64,000 nt of DNA, from the NCBI RefSeq assembly GCF_943914565.1, contig NZ_CALUCN010000005.1, forward strand, positions 124,001-188,000. The letters are read 5' to 3'. The first letter of the stretch is position 1, and each line of letters starts with the position of its first letter. The notes under the pieces are model-generated. The model worked only from the letters and a program-made list of their open reading frames with translations. It was not told the origin of the DNA and searched no databases. The position numbers and the translations under genes were made by a program. The DNA comes from an uncultured Tessaracoccus sp. (lineage in GTDB: Bacteria; Actinomycetota; Actinomycetes; Propionibacteriales; Propionibacteriaceae). Positions 41,472 to 51,060 of the stretch are shown in pieces.

Positions 41472-44400
41472 CCACCACGTTCCAGCTCACGGGTCCGCTG
41501 CCCGACTCGACGCTCCTGCTCGAGGCGAGCGCCGGCACCGGCAAGACCTTCACGATCGCCGCCCTCGCCGTCCGGTACGTCGCCGAGGCAGGTCTCGACA
41601 TCGGCGAACTGCTCATGATTACGTTCAACACCAACGCCGCCGACGAGCTGCGCGCCCGGGTCCACGGCGCCCTCGTCGACGCGGCCGCCCACCTGCGCGC
41701 CGTCGCCGACGGTGGCGCGCCCCCCACCGACAATCCCGTGGCCGAGCACCTCGCGGGCCTCGGCGACCCCGAGCTGCGGATCGCCCGCATCGAACGAGCG
41801 CTCGACGGGTTCGACCGGGCGACGATCACCACCACCCACGCCTTCTGTCGCGGCGCGCTCGTCCGGCTCGGCGTGCTGGGCGACGCGGACCCGGCCGAGC
41901 GGATCGTCGCGCCGGGGCCGCTCGTCGACGAGTGCGCGGCCGACGTCTACCTCGCACACTTCAGCGACGTCGAGGAACCGCCCTTCCCACCCCGACGCGC
42001 CGCCCACCTCGCGCGCCAGGCCTGCGCGTCCACGCTGCCGCTCGGCCCCGAGGGCTCGGCCGAGGCGACGTACGGCGCCGCGGTGCGCGACGCCTTCGCC
42101 GCCCGGGTGCGCGAGCGCGGGCTGCTCACGTTCGACGACCTCGTGACCCGCATGCGTGACCTCCTGCACGACCGGGTCACCGGGCCGCACGCCGTCCGGG
42201 CCCTGCGCGCGGCGCACCGGGTGGTGCTCGTCGACGAGTTCCAGGACACCGACCCGGACCAGTGGCAGGTGATCCGCGACGCGTTCGTCGCGCCGGACCG
42301 CCCGACGATCCTCATCGGCGACCCGAAACAGTCCATCTACGGCTTCCGCAACGCCGACCTCGTGAGCTACCTCGACGCCGCCGCACTCGCCACCACCGCG
42401 TCGCTCACCACCAACCACCGGTCCGACGTCGGCGTCGTGGACGGGGTGGTCGAGCTGCTGCGCGACGTGCCGCTCGGGCCGGGCGACATCGCGGTGCACC
42501 CCGTCGATGCGCGCCACCCGGCGCGGCTCGAGTTGCCGGTACCCGAACGCGTCTGGGTGCGGCAGGTCGAGGGTCCTGACGTCCGGGACCGCGTGCTCGA
42601 CGACGTGGCCGACCACGTCGCCGCCGTGCTCGCGCAGACCATCGACGGCCACCCGGTCCTGGCCTCCGACGTCGCCGTCCTCGTCCGCACCGCCAGCTCC
42701 GCACGCACCGTCGCCGACCGCCTCGCGGCTCACGGCATCCCGGCGGTCCAGCACGCCGCGTCGTCGCTGGTACGCCAGCCCGCCGCAGACGACTGGCGGC
42801 ACCTCCTGCGCGCGCTCGTACCGGGCGACGACGCCGCGGTCCGGCTGCTCGCCCTCACGGATCTCGTGGGTCTCGGCCCCGCCGCACTCGGCGAGGACCG
42901 CGCGGTCACGGAGCTCGTCGCCATGGTGCGACGCGCCGCCGACGCGCTCACCGCGGACGGCCCGGGCGCCGCACTCGACGTCGTGCGGGAACACACCCAC
43001 CTCGAGGCGCGGCTCGCCCCCACGCCCGACGGGCCGCGCCACCTCACCGACCTCGCCCACCTGGCCGAGTTGTTGGACGCCTCCGGCGCCCGGAACCCGC
43101 GCGAGCTCCTCGCGCTGCTCGACGACGCGGACCAGTTCGACGCCGCCGGCGGGCCCCGCGTCGCCGACGACCGTCCGGCCGTGCGCGTCATGACGCTCCA
43201 CGCCGCGAAGGGCCGGGAGTTCCCCGTCGTGCTGCTGCCGGACCTCTCGCCGCTGCCGCTGTACCTCAACCGACCGTTCAACGTCGTGCTCGACGGCCGA
43301 CGCGTCCTGTGGCTGCAGGCCGCCGACGAGTCCTCCCGGATCGGTGCCGTCGCCGCAGCCCAGGCCCGCGAGGAGGAGCTGCGGCTGCTCTACGTCGGAC
43401 TCACCCGCGCCAGGCACCTCGCGGTGGTCTGGCACACCGACGAGCCCGGTTCGGTGCGCGGACCGGTCGCGGCCGCGCTGCTGCACGAACGCGGTGACGC
43501 CACGCTCGCCGACGCCCACCCCTTCCGTGTCGTGGACTCCCGCCCCGGGGTGCGGGTGTCGTCGGTGCCGACGAGGGTCACACCCCGCCCCGCACCCACG
43601 CCACCGGCGCCGCCCGAGCCGGAGCTCGCAGTCAGCACGCGCGTGATCGACCAGGACTGGCGCCGCACGTCCTACTCCGGCCTCACCCGCAGCCTCCACG
43701 AGCTGCCGTCCGGGGCCGACGAGCCAGAATCCCCCACCCCCGCTGCGATCGACCGCGCGCTCGCCGGCCCCGTGCCGATGGGCACGCTGCCCGCCGGCGC
43801 CGCGTTCGGCACGCTCGTGCACGAGATCCTCGAGCTGCTCGACTGGGCCGACGATCACCGCGAGGCCGCGATCCGGGAGCTCGTCGACCGCCGGGCCGTG
43901 ACGTTCGACCCCGAGCAGCGCGACGCGCTCGCGGCCGGGCTCGAGGCCGTGGTCACGACGCCCATGGCACCGTTGCTCGACGGATCGCTGTCGTCCGTAC
44001 CGGTCACGCAGCGCCTGACGGAACTCGACTTCGACCTCCCGCTCGGTCGTCGCGGCGCCGCGACGGTGGGCGCGCTCGCCGAGCTCCTCGCTACCCACCT
44101 GCCCGCATCCGACCCGCTCGCGGGGTACCCGGAGCGGCTGGCCACGTCGGCCGCGGCCCCCGAGCGGCTCGTGGGCTTCCTCACCGGCTCGATCGACGTC
44201 GTGGTCGAGACGCCTGAGGGGCGCTTCGTCGTCTGCGACTACAAGACCAACCGCCTCGCCGGCTCCCCCGACGAGGAACTCACCGTCGGGCACCACACCC
44301 GGCCCGCGATGGCCGAGGCGATGATGGCCGCCCACTACCCCCTCCAGGCGATCCTCTACTGCGCCGCGCTGCACCGCTTCCTGTCGCTCAGGCTGCCCGG

Positions 44401-44569
44401 CTACCGGCCGGAGCGGCACCTGGGCGGCGTCGGGTACCTGTTCGTCCGCGGCATGGCGGGCCCCGACACGCCCGTCGTCGACGGCAGCGCGTGCGGCGTG
44501 CTGCCCTGGCTCCCGTCGCCCGAGCTCGTCGTCGCCGTGAGCGAACTGCTGGAGGGCCCCGATGCGTGA
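41468..44569 (+). CDS. recB: RecBCD helicase/nuclease, RecB (beta) subunit
   Basis: A 1033-residue motor and nuclease of the RecBCD break-repair enzyme. Motifs: Walker A EASAGTGKTFTIA (about 19-31), Ia ITFNTNAADELRAR, II VLVDEFQDTD, III LIGDPKQSIYGFRNAD, V VRVMTLHAAKGREFPVVLLPD, VI LYVGLTRARHLAVV. The C-terminal nuclease domain has GTLVHEILELLDW, the metal site GSIDVVVETPEGRFVVCDYKTN and the YPLQAILYCAALHRFL helix. The GTG start overlaps the recC stop and the end overlaps recD by eight bases. It is shorter than E. coli RecB (about 1180 residues) but complete. Confidence 0.95.
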   Translation: MTTTFQLTGPLPDSTLLLEASAGTGKTFTIAALAVRYVAEAGLDIGELLMITFNTNAADELRARVHGALVDAAAHLRAVADGGAPPTDNPVAEHLAGLGDPELRIARIERALDGFDRATITTTHAFCRGALVRLGVLGDADPAERIVAPGPLVDECAADVYLAHFSDVEEPPFPPRRAAHLARQACASTLPLGPEGSAEATYGAAVRDAFAARVRERGLLTFDDLVTRMRDLLHDRVTGPHAVRALRAAHRVVLVDEFQDTDPDQWQVIRDAFVAPDRPTILIGDPKQSIYGFRNADLVSYLDAAALATTASLTTNHRSDVGVVDGVVELLRDVPLGPGDIAVHPVDARHPARLELPVPERVWVRQVEGPDVRDRVLDDVADHVAAVLAQTIDGHPVLASDVAVLVRTASSARTVADRLAAHGIPAVQHAASSLVRQPAADDWRHLLRALVPGDDAAVRLLALTDLVGLGPAALGEDRAVTELVAMVRRAADALTADGPGAALDVVREHTHLEARLAPTPDGPRHLTDLAHLAELLDASGARNPRELLALLDDADQFDAAGGPRVADDRPAVRVMTLHAAKGREFPVVLLPDLSPLPLYLNRPFNVVLDGRRVLWLQAADESSRIGAVAAAQAREEELRLLYVGLTRARHLAVVWHTDEPGSVRGPVAAALLHERGDATLADAHPFRVVDSRPGVRVSSVPTRVTPRPAPTPPAPPEPELAVSTRVIDQDWRRTSYSGLTRSLHELPSGADEPESPTPAAIDRALAGPVPMGTLPAGAAFGTLVHEILELLDWADDHREAAIRELVDRRAVTFDPEQRDALAAGLEAVVTTPMAPLLDGSLSSVPVTQRLTELDFDLPLGRRGAATVGALAELLATHLPASDPLAGYPERLATSAAAPERLVGFLTGSIDVVVETPEGRFVVCDYKTNRLAGSPDEELTVGHHTRPAMAEAMMAAHYPLQAILYCAALHRFLSLRLPGYRPERHLGGVGYLFVRGMAGPDTPVVDGSACGVLPWLPSPELVVAVSELLEGPDA

Positions 44570-46253
44570 ACTCCCCCTCACCGCCACCGGGCTCCTGCGC
44601 ACCTTCGCCGAGGCGGGCATGATCGCCCTGCCCGACGTCCACCTCGCCCGCCGCATGGCGCGCGGCCACGAGCCCGACGAGCGCGTGGTGCTCGCGTGCG
44701 CGCTCGCGGTCCGCGAGCTCAGACTCGGCTCCGTCTGCCTCAAGCTGGCGCAGGCCCACCTGCTGAAACCCGTCGCGGCCATCGACGACGGACTCGCCGC
44801 GGAGGAGGGCCCGCTGCCCTGGCCGGACCCCGACGAGTGGGCGGCCCTCGTCGCGGCCTCACCCCTCGTCGGGGAGCGGGCGCCGTTCGTGTTCGACCAC
44901 GGCCTGCTCTACCTCGCGCGCTTCCACGCCGAGGAGACCCGCGTCGCCGACGCCCTGCGCGCCCGCCGCGCGCTGCCCACCGACGAGGGGCGCGCCCCCC
45001 TGCCCGGCACCGGCGACCCCGACCCGGCCCAGGACGCCGCCGTCGCCGCGGCGCTCCGGCACCGCACCACCGTCATCACCGGCGGCCCCGGCACCGGCAA
45101 GACCACGACCGTGGTCCGCGTCCTGAACTCCCTCGGGGCCGAGCAACCCGTCTCGATCGCGCTCGCTGCGCAGACGGGCAAGGCGGCCCGGCAGCTCCAC
45201 GACGCCGTCGTGCCGCGCCTCCGACCGGGTACCTCCACTCAGGTGCCACAGGCCAGCACACTGCACCGACTGCTGGGGCTGCCCGTGCGCGGCCCCCGAG
45301 TCCAGCACGACCGCACCAACCCGTTGCCGCACGACGTCGTGGTGGTCGACGAGGTCTCGATGGTCTCGCTCGAACACATGGCCGCGCTCCTCGACGCGGT
45401 CAGCGACCACACCCGGCTCGTCCTCGTCGGCGACCCGCACCAGCTGCGCTCGGTCGAGGCGGGAGCGGTCCTCGCCGATGTCGTCGAGACCCCGTCCCTG
45501 CTGCGCGAGGGCAGCATCGTCGAGTTGCGCACCAACCACCGCAGCGCCGACGACATCCGCGCCCTCGCGGCCGCCGTCCACGCCGGCGACGAGGCACGCG
45601 CCCTGGCCGTGATCGCCGAGGCGGAGCGCGTCACATGGGTCGACTACGACGGCGCAGGGATCAGCGCGCTCGAGCCATTTCGCACCGACGTCGTCGAGCA
45701 GGGCCGGCGCATCCACGACGCGGCTCGGCAGGGCGACGCCCGCGGCGCCCTCGCGGCGCTCGCCGGGCACCGGGTGCTGTGCGCGCACCGCTTGGGCAGC
45801 CACGGCGTGCAGGACTGGGGTCGTGCCGCGCGCGAGCTCGTCGCGCGCGCGGACCCCGGGCACGGGGAGGGCTTCGGCCACGTCGGGCAGCCGCTGCTGC
45901 TCACCCGCAACACTGACCGGTTCAGCAACGGCGACGTCGCCGTCGTCATCGACGTGGGTGGGGAGCGACTCGCCGCCGTCGACCAGGGCGACGAGCCGGT
46001 GCTCGTCGCACCGGTCAGGCTCACGGGCGCCACCGACCTGCACGCGATGACCGTGCACAAGGCGCAGGGCGGGCAGTTCGGCACGGTCACCGTCGTGCTG
46101 CCACCAGAGGGATCGCCGTTGGCCACCCGCGAACTGCTCTACACCGCGATCACCCGTGCTCGCACGGGGCTCCGGCTCTACGGCTCGCGCGAGGCGCTCC
46201 TCGAGTGCATCCGCACGCCGGTGCGGCGGGCCTCGGGGCTGGCCCGCCGCTGA
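44562..46253 (+). CDS. recD: RecBCD helicase, RecD (alpha) subunit
   Basis: 5'-3' helicase subunit of RecBCD, 563 residues. The N-terminal domain contacts RecC. Then come Walker A TGGPGTGKTTTV (about 173-184), AAQTGKAARQLHDAV, STLHRLLG, Walker B VVVDEVSMVSLEHMAALLDA, LVGDPHQLRSVEAGAV, the late motif MTVHKAQGGQFGTV and the final LLYTAITRARTGLRLYG. It starts with ATG inside the end of recB (eight-base overlap). The operon order recC-recB-recD makes a complete enzyme. The region beyond its stop changes to lower-GC, acquired-looking sequence. Confidence 0.95.
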   Translation: MRELPLTATGLLRTFAEAGMIALPDVHLARRMARGHEPDERVVLACALAVRELRLGSVCLKLAQAHLLKPVAAIDDGLAAEEGPLPWPDPDEWAALVAASPLVGERAPFVFDHGLLYLARFHAEETRVADALRARRALPTDEGRAPLPGTGDPDPAQDAAVAAALRHRTTVITGGPGTGKTTTVVRVLNSLGAEQPVSIALAAQTGKAARQLHDAVVPRLRPGTSTQVPQASTLHRLLGLPVRGPRVQHDRTNPLPHDVVVVDEVSMVSLEHMAALLDAVSDHTRLVLVGDPHQLRSVEAGAVLADVVETPSLLREGSIVELRTNHRSADDIRALAAAVHAGDEARALAVIAEAERVTWVDYDGAGISALEPFRTDVVEQGRRIHDAARQGDARGALAALAGHRVLCAHRLGSHGVQDWGRAARELVARADPGHGEGFGHVGQPLLLTRNTDRFSNGDVAVVIDVGGERLAAVDQGDEPVLVAPVRLTGATDLHAMTVHKAQGGQFGTVTVVLPPEGSPLATRELLYTAITRARTGLRLYGSREALLECIRTPVRRASGLARR

Positions 46254-46270
46254 CGCGGAAGTGAAGACCA

Positions 46271-46460
46271 TCACCACACCGGAGGGACTGCAGCAGCGCC
46301 GCGCGGCAGGGCGATGTCAGTGCCGAACGGGATCACGTCGGCGAGGTCATGAAGCGCGAGCGCGCTGGTCAGGCACAACGTCGCCTCCGATCGCACAGCG
46401 GTCGCGGCGGCAAGAGAAGCAAAGCGCTCATCGATCACCCCGGTGCCCCCTCTCCGACGA
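46271..46460 (-). pseudogene. Remnant of an AbiEi-type antitoxin gene
   Basis: The minus-strand translation RRGGTGVIDERFASLAAATAVRSEA and then TLCLTSALALHDLADVIPFGTDIALPRGAAAVPP matches, by eye, the core of AbiEi-family antitoxins (type IV toxin-antitoxin and phage-defence systems; pattern SALxxHxLTDxIPxxVxxALPRG). The N-terminal winged-helix domain and the C-terminus are missing: the frame stops at 46271, 18 bases after recD. No AbiEii toxin gene is next to it. It marks a deletion or insertion junction at the recD boundary. Confidence 0.6.
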
Positions 46461-46791
46461 GATGGCAACAACATGGGAGCCGCGAAGCGCCTTCGCGACT
46501 GGCTGGAGCGGAACATGCGCCCTCAACAGTCCTGACTCAGCAGATCACAACCACTCAAGCGGAGCGAGCCCCAACCAGAACCTCGGTGCGGTAGGCATTC
46601 CCCGACCTCGTCGCCAGATGGAAAGCACCCCCCCAAGTGGATGCCCACATTTTCCCTTGTTCGACCGGCACCAGCCTGGCCTTGTCCACTCGTGATGACA
46701 GTTCCTTCTTTCGGCGCGACACGAGGGTGGTTGGACGGCTTTGGTCGTTGTAGGCCTTCGGACAGCGGGCTGGTGTCGAAAGGAGTGAAGG
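46461..46791. other. Gap before the ABC/two-component island
   Basis: About 330 bases, lower in GC than the rec genes, with no convincing reading frame. It probably contains the island's promoter, but no clear -35/-10 pair is visible. Confidence 0.4.
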
Positions 46792-47532
46792 GTGCAGACG
46801 AGCAACGTTGACGTGGTGAGCGCGGTTGCTGTGGGGCGGCAGATCGCGAGCGGTGACTGGGTCTTGAGGGAGTGTTCTGTGACGTGCACCTCGGGGTCGT
46901 TGACGGCGATCGTGGGTGCCAGCGGGGCAGGCAAGACGTCGCTGATGTATTGCTTGAGCGGGTTGGATGCTCCTACCGCGGGTCAGGTGCTGGTCGAGGG
47001 GCGGGACATCTATGCGATGTCTCGGCAGGCGCGGGCGACGTTCCTGCGGTCGCGTGTCGGGTTCGTGTTCCAGCAGTACAACCTCGTGAGCTACCTCAGC
47101 GTCGAGGAGAACGTGGCCCTACCGCTGTCTCTGGCCGGCAGGCGGGTCGACCGCCAGGTCCTCACTGGGCTGCTGGGACGCTTCGGTTTGTCGGCGAAGG
47201 CAGGGACGGCTGCGGGGGCGCTGTCGGGCGGGGAGCAGCAGCGGGTGGCGCTGTGCCGTGTGTTGCTGCTCCGGCCCACTGTCGTGTTCGCTGACGAGCC
47301 GACGGGCGCGTTGGACAGTACCAATTCGTGCCTGGTCTTGGAGGTGCTGCGGGAGCTGGCGGATGAAGGGATCACGGTCGTGATGGTGACCCATGACGTG
47401 GATGCAGCTGTCCGTGCTGATCGTGTGGTGTTCATGCGTGATGGGTCGATCACGGGGATGGGCTCCGGGTTGGACGCAGGGCAGGTGCTGGCCGGGATGC
47501 GTCAGCCGGTGCGCCGAGCGGAGGTGCAGTGA
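46792..47532 (+). CDS. MacB/LolD-type ABC transporter ATPase
   Basis: A 246-residue ATPase of the MacB/LolD/BceA class: Walker A GASGAGKTS (42-50), Q loop VFQQYNLVSYLSVEENVALPL (the NL wording is typical of this class), signature LSGGEQQRVALCR, Walker B VVFADEPTGALDS, switch His MVTHDVDAA. GTG start with AAGGAG upstream. Codon third positions carry more T than in the rec genes just before. Its stop overlaps the permease start (TGATG). Such ATPases drive mechanotransmission, lipoprotein or peptide export, or resistance to cell-wall-active peptides. Confidence 0.9.
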   Translation: MQTSNVDVVSAVAVGRQIASGDWVLRECSVTCTSGSLTAIVGASGAGKTSLMYCLSGLDAPTAGQVLVEGRDIYAMSRQARATFLRSRVGFVFQQYNLVSYLSVEENVALPLSLAGRRVDRQVLTGLLGRFGLSAKAGTAAGALSGGEQQRVALCRVLLLRPTVVFADEPTGALDSTNSCLVLEVLRELADEGITVVMVTHDVDAAVRADRVVFMRDGSITGMGSGLDAGQVLAGMRQPVRRAEVQ

Positions 47533-48950
47533 TGTTGCGTCATGTGGTGCGGATCATCCGCAGCGACTGGGCTGGATGGGCGCCAAGTATGGGTGTGGTC
47601 GCCGCGGTGACGGTCTTGGTGACAGCATGCATGAATCAGTTCGTCTGGACCAGCAGTACTGCGTTCTTGGAGGCCGCCCAGCGGTCGGGTCTGGACGGTG
47701 CAGAATTCGCGATGGTCTCCATGACGATCTACACGGTGATCGCGCTGCTCGCTGTGTGCTCGCTGACGGTGGTGGGCTCCGCGACGGTGGAGCGCACGCG
47801 CAGCACGTTCGCCCAGTGGCGGCTGATGGGAGCTTCGCCACGCCAAGTACGCACGTGTTTGTGGGCGCTGGTGGGGCTGGCAAGTGCTCTCGGGGCGGTG
47901 CCGGGCGTGGTGGTTGGCTCGGTGTTGAGTTCTCTCGTGGTGCCGTGGTTCAACGAGATGGCCGGTGCGAGCTTTCCGGGCGGCACCGGTGAATTCGTTC
48001 CGCCACCCTTCACTTCGAGCGCTGTGGCGGGCGGCACGGCACTGGTGCTTTCGGTGGTGACCTGTCTGTTGGGCGCTGCCTGGCCTGCGCATCGTGCGGC
48101 TCTAGTGGAGCCTGTCGAAGCGTTGCGTGGCCCCGAGTCTGTGCAGAACCATCGTGCGTGGGGGCGATGGGTCGTCGGAGGCCTGCTGTTGGCCTGCGCT
48201 GTGGCGATGGCGGTTGCCACACCCCGAACGCTGGATCCTACGCAGGTCGGACGGTCGACCACGGCGATGGTGAATGCGGCGACATGGGTCGGCGGGTTGA
48301 GCGCCGCGGCGGTGTACGTGACGGGACCCGCTTTGGTGCATGTCACCCTGAGCATCGCGCACCAGATCCTGCATCTCCTCCGGGTCCCCGTGGGACAGGT
48401 GGCGGCGCGCTCGGCTCGGGCGCAGGCGGCGATGAACGCGAACACGATCGCGCCGTTGGCTGCGGCGGTTGGGCTGGGCGGCGTCATCTTCACCGCGACC
48501 GGCTCCTACCTGGCTGTGATGGCCCGGGCGGGTGTCCCGCTGGAGGACCCGAACCTGACCGACGTCGCCCTTCTCTCGGGCCTGTTCTGCGTGATGGCGA
48601 TCGCGACGAGCATTGCGGTCATCGCGCTCAGCGGCCGCGACCAGCTGCGTGAGCACACGACGTTGCGCGCTTCTGGAATGAGCCCTGTGCAGGTCTCACG
48701 CTTGGTCGCGTGGCAGTCATTGTGTCTGGCTCTGTGCGCAGCCGGCATGGGGCTGCTTCCGATGGCTCTGGTCGCGTGGCTCGTGGTCAGTTGCTCACTG
48801 GCGCTGGTGGGCTCGGTGGTGCTGAGCGTGCCGGGGCTGGGGTTGGCTGCGGGTTTCTTGGTGTGCTGGTTCGTGCTGTGGTCCGTCCAGTTCAGCCAGG
48901 CGATGCCTTGGCTGCGCCGAGAGACAGCGGCAGGGCTGCGCCACGCCTGA
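47532..48950 (+). CDS. FtsX-like ABC transporter permease
   Basis: A 472-residue membrane subunit with two FtsX/MacB-like units of about four helices each. The coupling loops are visible: ATVERTRSTFAQWRLMGASPRQVRT in the first half and QLREHTTLRASGMSPVQVSRL in the second. It lacks the large extracellular MacB domain, so it resembles short permeases of antimicrobial-peptide resistance modules. GGAGGT precedes the ATG at 47532. Following genes encode a sensor kinase and regulator, a layout common in peptide-sensing resistance systems of Gram-positive bacteria. Confidence 0.85.
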   Translation: MLRHVVRIIRSDWAGWAPSMGVVAAVTVLVTACMNQFVWTSSTAFLEAAQRSGLDGAEFAMVSMTIYTVIALLAVCSLTVVGSATVERTRSTFAQWRLMGASPRQVRTCLWALVGLASALGAVPGVVVGSVLSSLVVPWFNEMAGASFPGGTGEFVPPPFTSSAVAGGTALVLSVVTCLLGAAWPAHRAALVEPVEALRGPESVQNHRAWGRWVVGGLLLACAVAMAVATPRTLDPTQVGRSTTAMVNAATWVGGLSAAAVYVTGPALVHVTLSIAHQILHLLRVPVGQVAARSARAQAAMNANTIAPLAAAVGLGGVIFTATGSYLAVMARAGVPLEDPNLTDVALLSGLFCVMAIATSIAVIALSGRDQLREHTTLRASGMSPVQVSRLVAWQSLCLALCAAGMGLLPMALVAWLVVSCSLALVGSVVLSVPGLGLAAGFLVCWFVLWSVQFSQAMPWLRRETAAGLRHA

Positions 48951-48999
48951 AACACTGGCAAGAGGAAACATCAGCAGTCGAGCTCTGAGAGGAGCGGCG

Positions 49000-50232
49000 G
49001 TGCAGGCTGTTCGGGACTGGTTCGATCAGACCCGCCGTGAGGATCGAGGTGCCGGCACGGCGTGGTTGGTGATCGTGCTCGCCTGCGTCGCGTTCCAGAC
49101 GTTGATGGCCGCACGCCTCCTGTTCGCTGGGAGCGCGCGCGATGGCATCGCGTTCGATCTCGTCCAGTCGACGTCGGGAGCCGTGGCCATCACGATTGGC
49201 GTGGTCCTCGCGGGGGTGACCTTGTTGTGGAGCCCCCGGCGGCCGGTGCTCACGCTGGCGGTCATCGGGGCCTTGTACCTGGCGGCGTCCGCGGTTGGCA
49301 TGCACGACTACGTCGCCTTCCCGCTGCTCTTCGCACTGTTCCGCCTTGTCGTCGACACCGGCTTGATGTCCGTGGCGGCCTCGGTCGCATCGACTTGCGT
49401 CGGCATGCTCGCCAGTTCATGGCTGGCGACGTCGACGACGGTCGCTGACGAGTTCACCGGCCAGCTGAGCGTGGCGGCGCTCAGCATCCTGGCCGGGGTC
49501 GGGGTCCGCAGCGTGCGCGGCTGGAGAGCGGCCACCCAGCAGTCGCATCAGGACGCCGAGCGCGCCCGTGCCATCGCCGGTGAACGGGATCAGGCCATGG
49601 CGCGCACACGCATCGCCGCCGAGCTCCACGACAGCGTCGGACACAACCTGACCGCCATCATCGCCCTGTCCCAAGGCCTTGCCGGTACCACCGAGAATCC
49701 AGAGCTCGACGAATCGCTGGGGGACATCGAGACCCTGGCCCGCGAAGGACTCGGCGAGACGCGACGCGCTGTCGCCCTGCTCGGTCGCCTTGAGAACCCG
49801 GCCGCACCCGCTCCAAACCACCGCTCCCATAGCTGGGACGATGTCCATGCCGTGGCTGACCGCGTCCGATCCCTCGACGTCCCGGTGGTGGTGACCGAGA
49901 CCGGACGACGCCCCGACGGATCGGCCGTCGCCGATCTCGGTTTCAGCATCGTCCGTGAAGCCCTCACCAACGCCCTGCGCTACACCGACCCCCTCGAACG
50001 AGCATCCATCGCGATCGACCACCACACAACCAACGGCGCCCGGATCACCATCCGCAGCCATGGGCACCCGCGTTCGCCTGCCGGCCACGAGCCGGGCACT
50101 GGGCTGCAACGCCTCTCCCATCGAGTCACCGGCCAGGGAGGCACGTTCAACGCTGGGCCCGGCGAGCCCAACGAGTGGATCGTCGATGCCGAGCTACCAC
50201 CCGGACTGAACGAGGAGAGCACCGATGCCTGA
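49000..50232 (+). CDS. NarL-type sensor histidine kinase (HisKA_3)
   Basis: A 410-residue kinase. Four to six membrane helices (about 22-42, 60-78, 83-99, 105-142 and 155-170) form a compact sensor with almost no extracellular domain, so a ligand may be sensed in the membrane or through the transporter. The DHp helix carries AAELHDSVGHNLTAIIALSQ with His210. The ATPase domain has SIVREALTNALRYTD (N box) and a weak G box, PGTGLQRLSHRV. GTG start with GAGGAG upstream, 49 bases after the permease; it overlaps the regulator by eight bases. Confidence 0.9.
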   Translation: MQAVRDWFDQTRREDRGAGTAWLVIVLACVAFQTLMAARLLFAGSARDGIAFDLVQSTSGAVAITIGVVLAGVTLLWSPRRPVLTLAVIGALYLAASAVGMHDYVAFPLLFALFRLVVDTGLMSVAASVASTCVGMLASSWLATSTTVADEFTGQLSVAALSILAGVGVRSVRGWRAATQQSHQDAERARAIAGERDQAMARTRIAAELHDSVGHNLTAIIALSQGLAGTTENPELDESLGDIETLAREGLGETRRAVALLGRLENPAAPAPNHRSHSWDDVHAVADRVRSLDVPVVVTETGRRPDGSAVADLGFSIVREALTNALRYTDPLERASIAIDHHTTNGARITIRSHGHPRSPAGHEPGTGLQRLSHRVTGQGGTFNAGPGEPNEWIVDAELPPGLNEESTDA

Positions 50233-50902
50233 CCCCCTGCGCATCATGCTGGTCGACGACCAGCCCATGGCACGTCGCGGCTTCGCCCTCATGCTCCGAC
50301 GAAGCCCGAACCTCACCATGACCGTTGAAGCCAACAACGGCCAAGAAGCCCTCGACTTGCTCGCCGCCGCGCGAGAGGAAGCCGTCCCCCTTCCCGACGT
50401 GATCCTGATGGACGTGCGCATGCCGGTGCTCGACGGCATCGAAACCACTCGTCGGATCACCCGCGCGTACCCGTCGGTGAAAGTCCTCGTGCTGACCACC
50501 TACGACGAGGACGACTACGCCTTCGGAGCCCTCACTGCGGGCGCATCCGGATACCTCCTCAAAGACGTCCGCACCCCCGATCTCATCGCAGCAGTCGAAG
50601 CCGTCGCCCGCGGCGACGCCATCCTCACCCCACGCATCACCCGTCAGGTCATCGAACGCGGCATCCCCCGCGCACTCCCCCATGACCAGCAAGCCGAAAT
50701 GCGAGCGCTACTCGATCAGCTCACACCCCGCGAACGCGACATCGCCCGACTCATCGCCGACGGCGACTCCAACACCGAGATCGCCCAACAACTCGTCATC
50801 GAGCCAGCATCCGTCCGCCGCAACGTCAGCCGCATCCTCACCAAACTCAACCTCCGCGACCGCGTCCAGATCGCCGTGCGCTGGCACAGAGCCGGACTGT
50901 AA
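50225..50902 (+). CDS. NarL/LuxR-type response regulator
   Basis: A 225-residue partner of the preceding kinase. Receiver domain: VDDQ at 10-13, phospho-acceptor Asp63 in VILMDVRMP, a conserved Thr in VLTTYDEDDY and Lys in YLLKDV. The C-terminal LuxR helix-turn-helix (about 165-225) reads LTPRERDIARLIADGDSNTEIAQQLVIEPASVRRNVSRILTKLNLRDR. It most likely controls the ABC genes upstream of it in the same operon. The codon style drifts back towards the genome norm in this gene. It is followed by 158 bases without a gene. Confidence 0.92.
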   Translation: MPDPLRIMLVDDQPMARRGFALMLRRSPNLTMTVEANNGQEALDLLAAAREEAVPLPDVILMDVRMPVLDGIETTRRITRAYPSVKVLVLTTYDEDDYAFGALTAGASGYLLKDVRTPDLIAAVEAVARGDAILTPRITRQVIERGIPRALPHDQQAEMRALLDQLTPRERDIARLIADGDSNTEIAQQLVIEPASVRRNVSRILTKLNLRDRVQIAVRWHRAGL

Positions 50903-51060
50903 CACCGACAACCGCCCAACACTCTCGCCCGCGGACCGAGCCACGCTCCCGATGAATGAAGCAACAGAGGTGGTGTACCTGTCATCTCGCGCCCCTCGTC
51001 GGGCAACAGCACAGCTGCCGGTTGAGGATTCGGGGCCTGAGTGGCCGAGGGAGATCGGGA

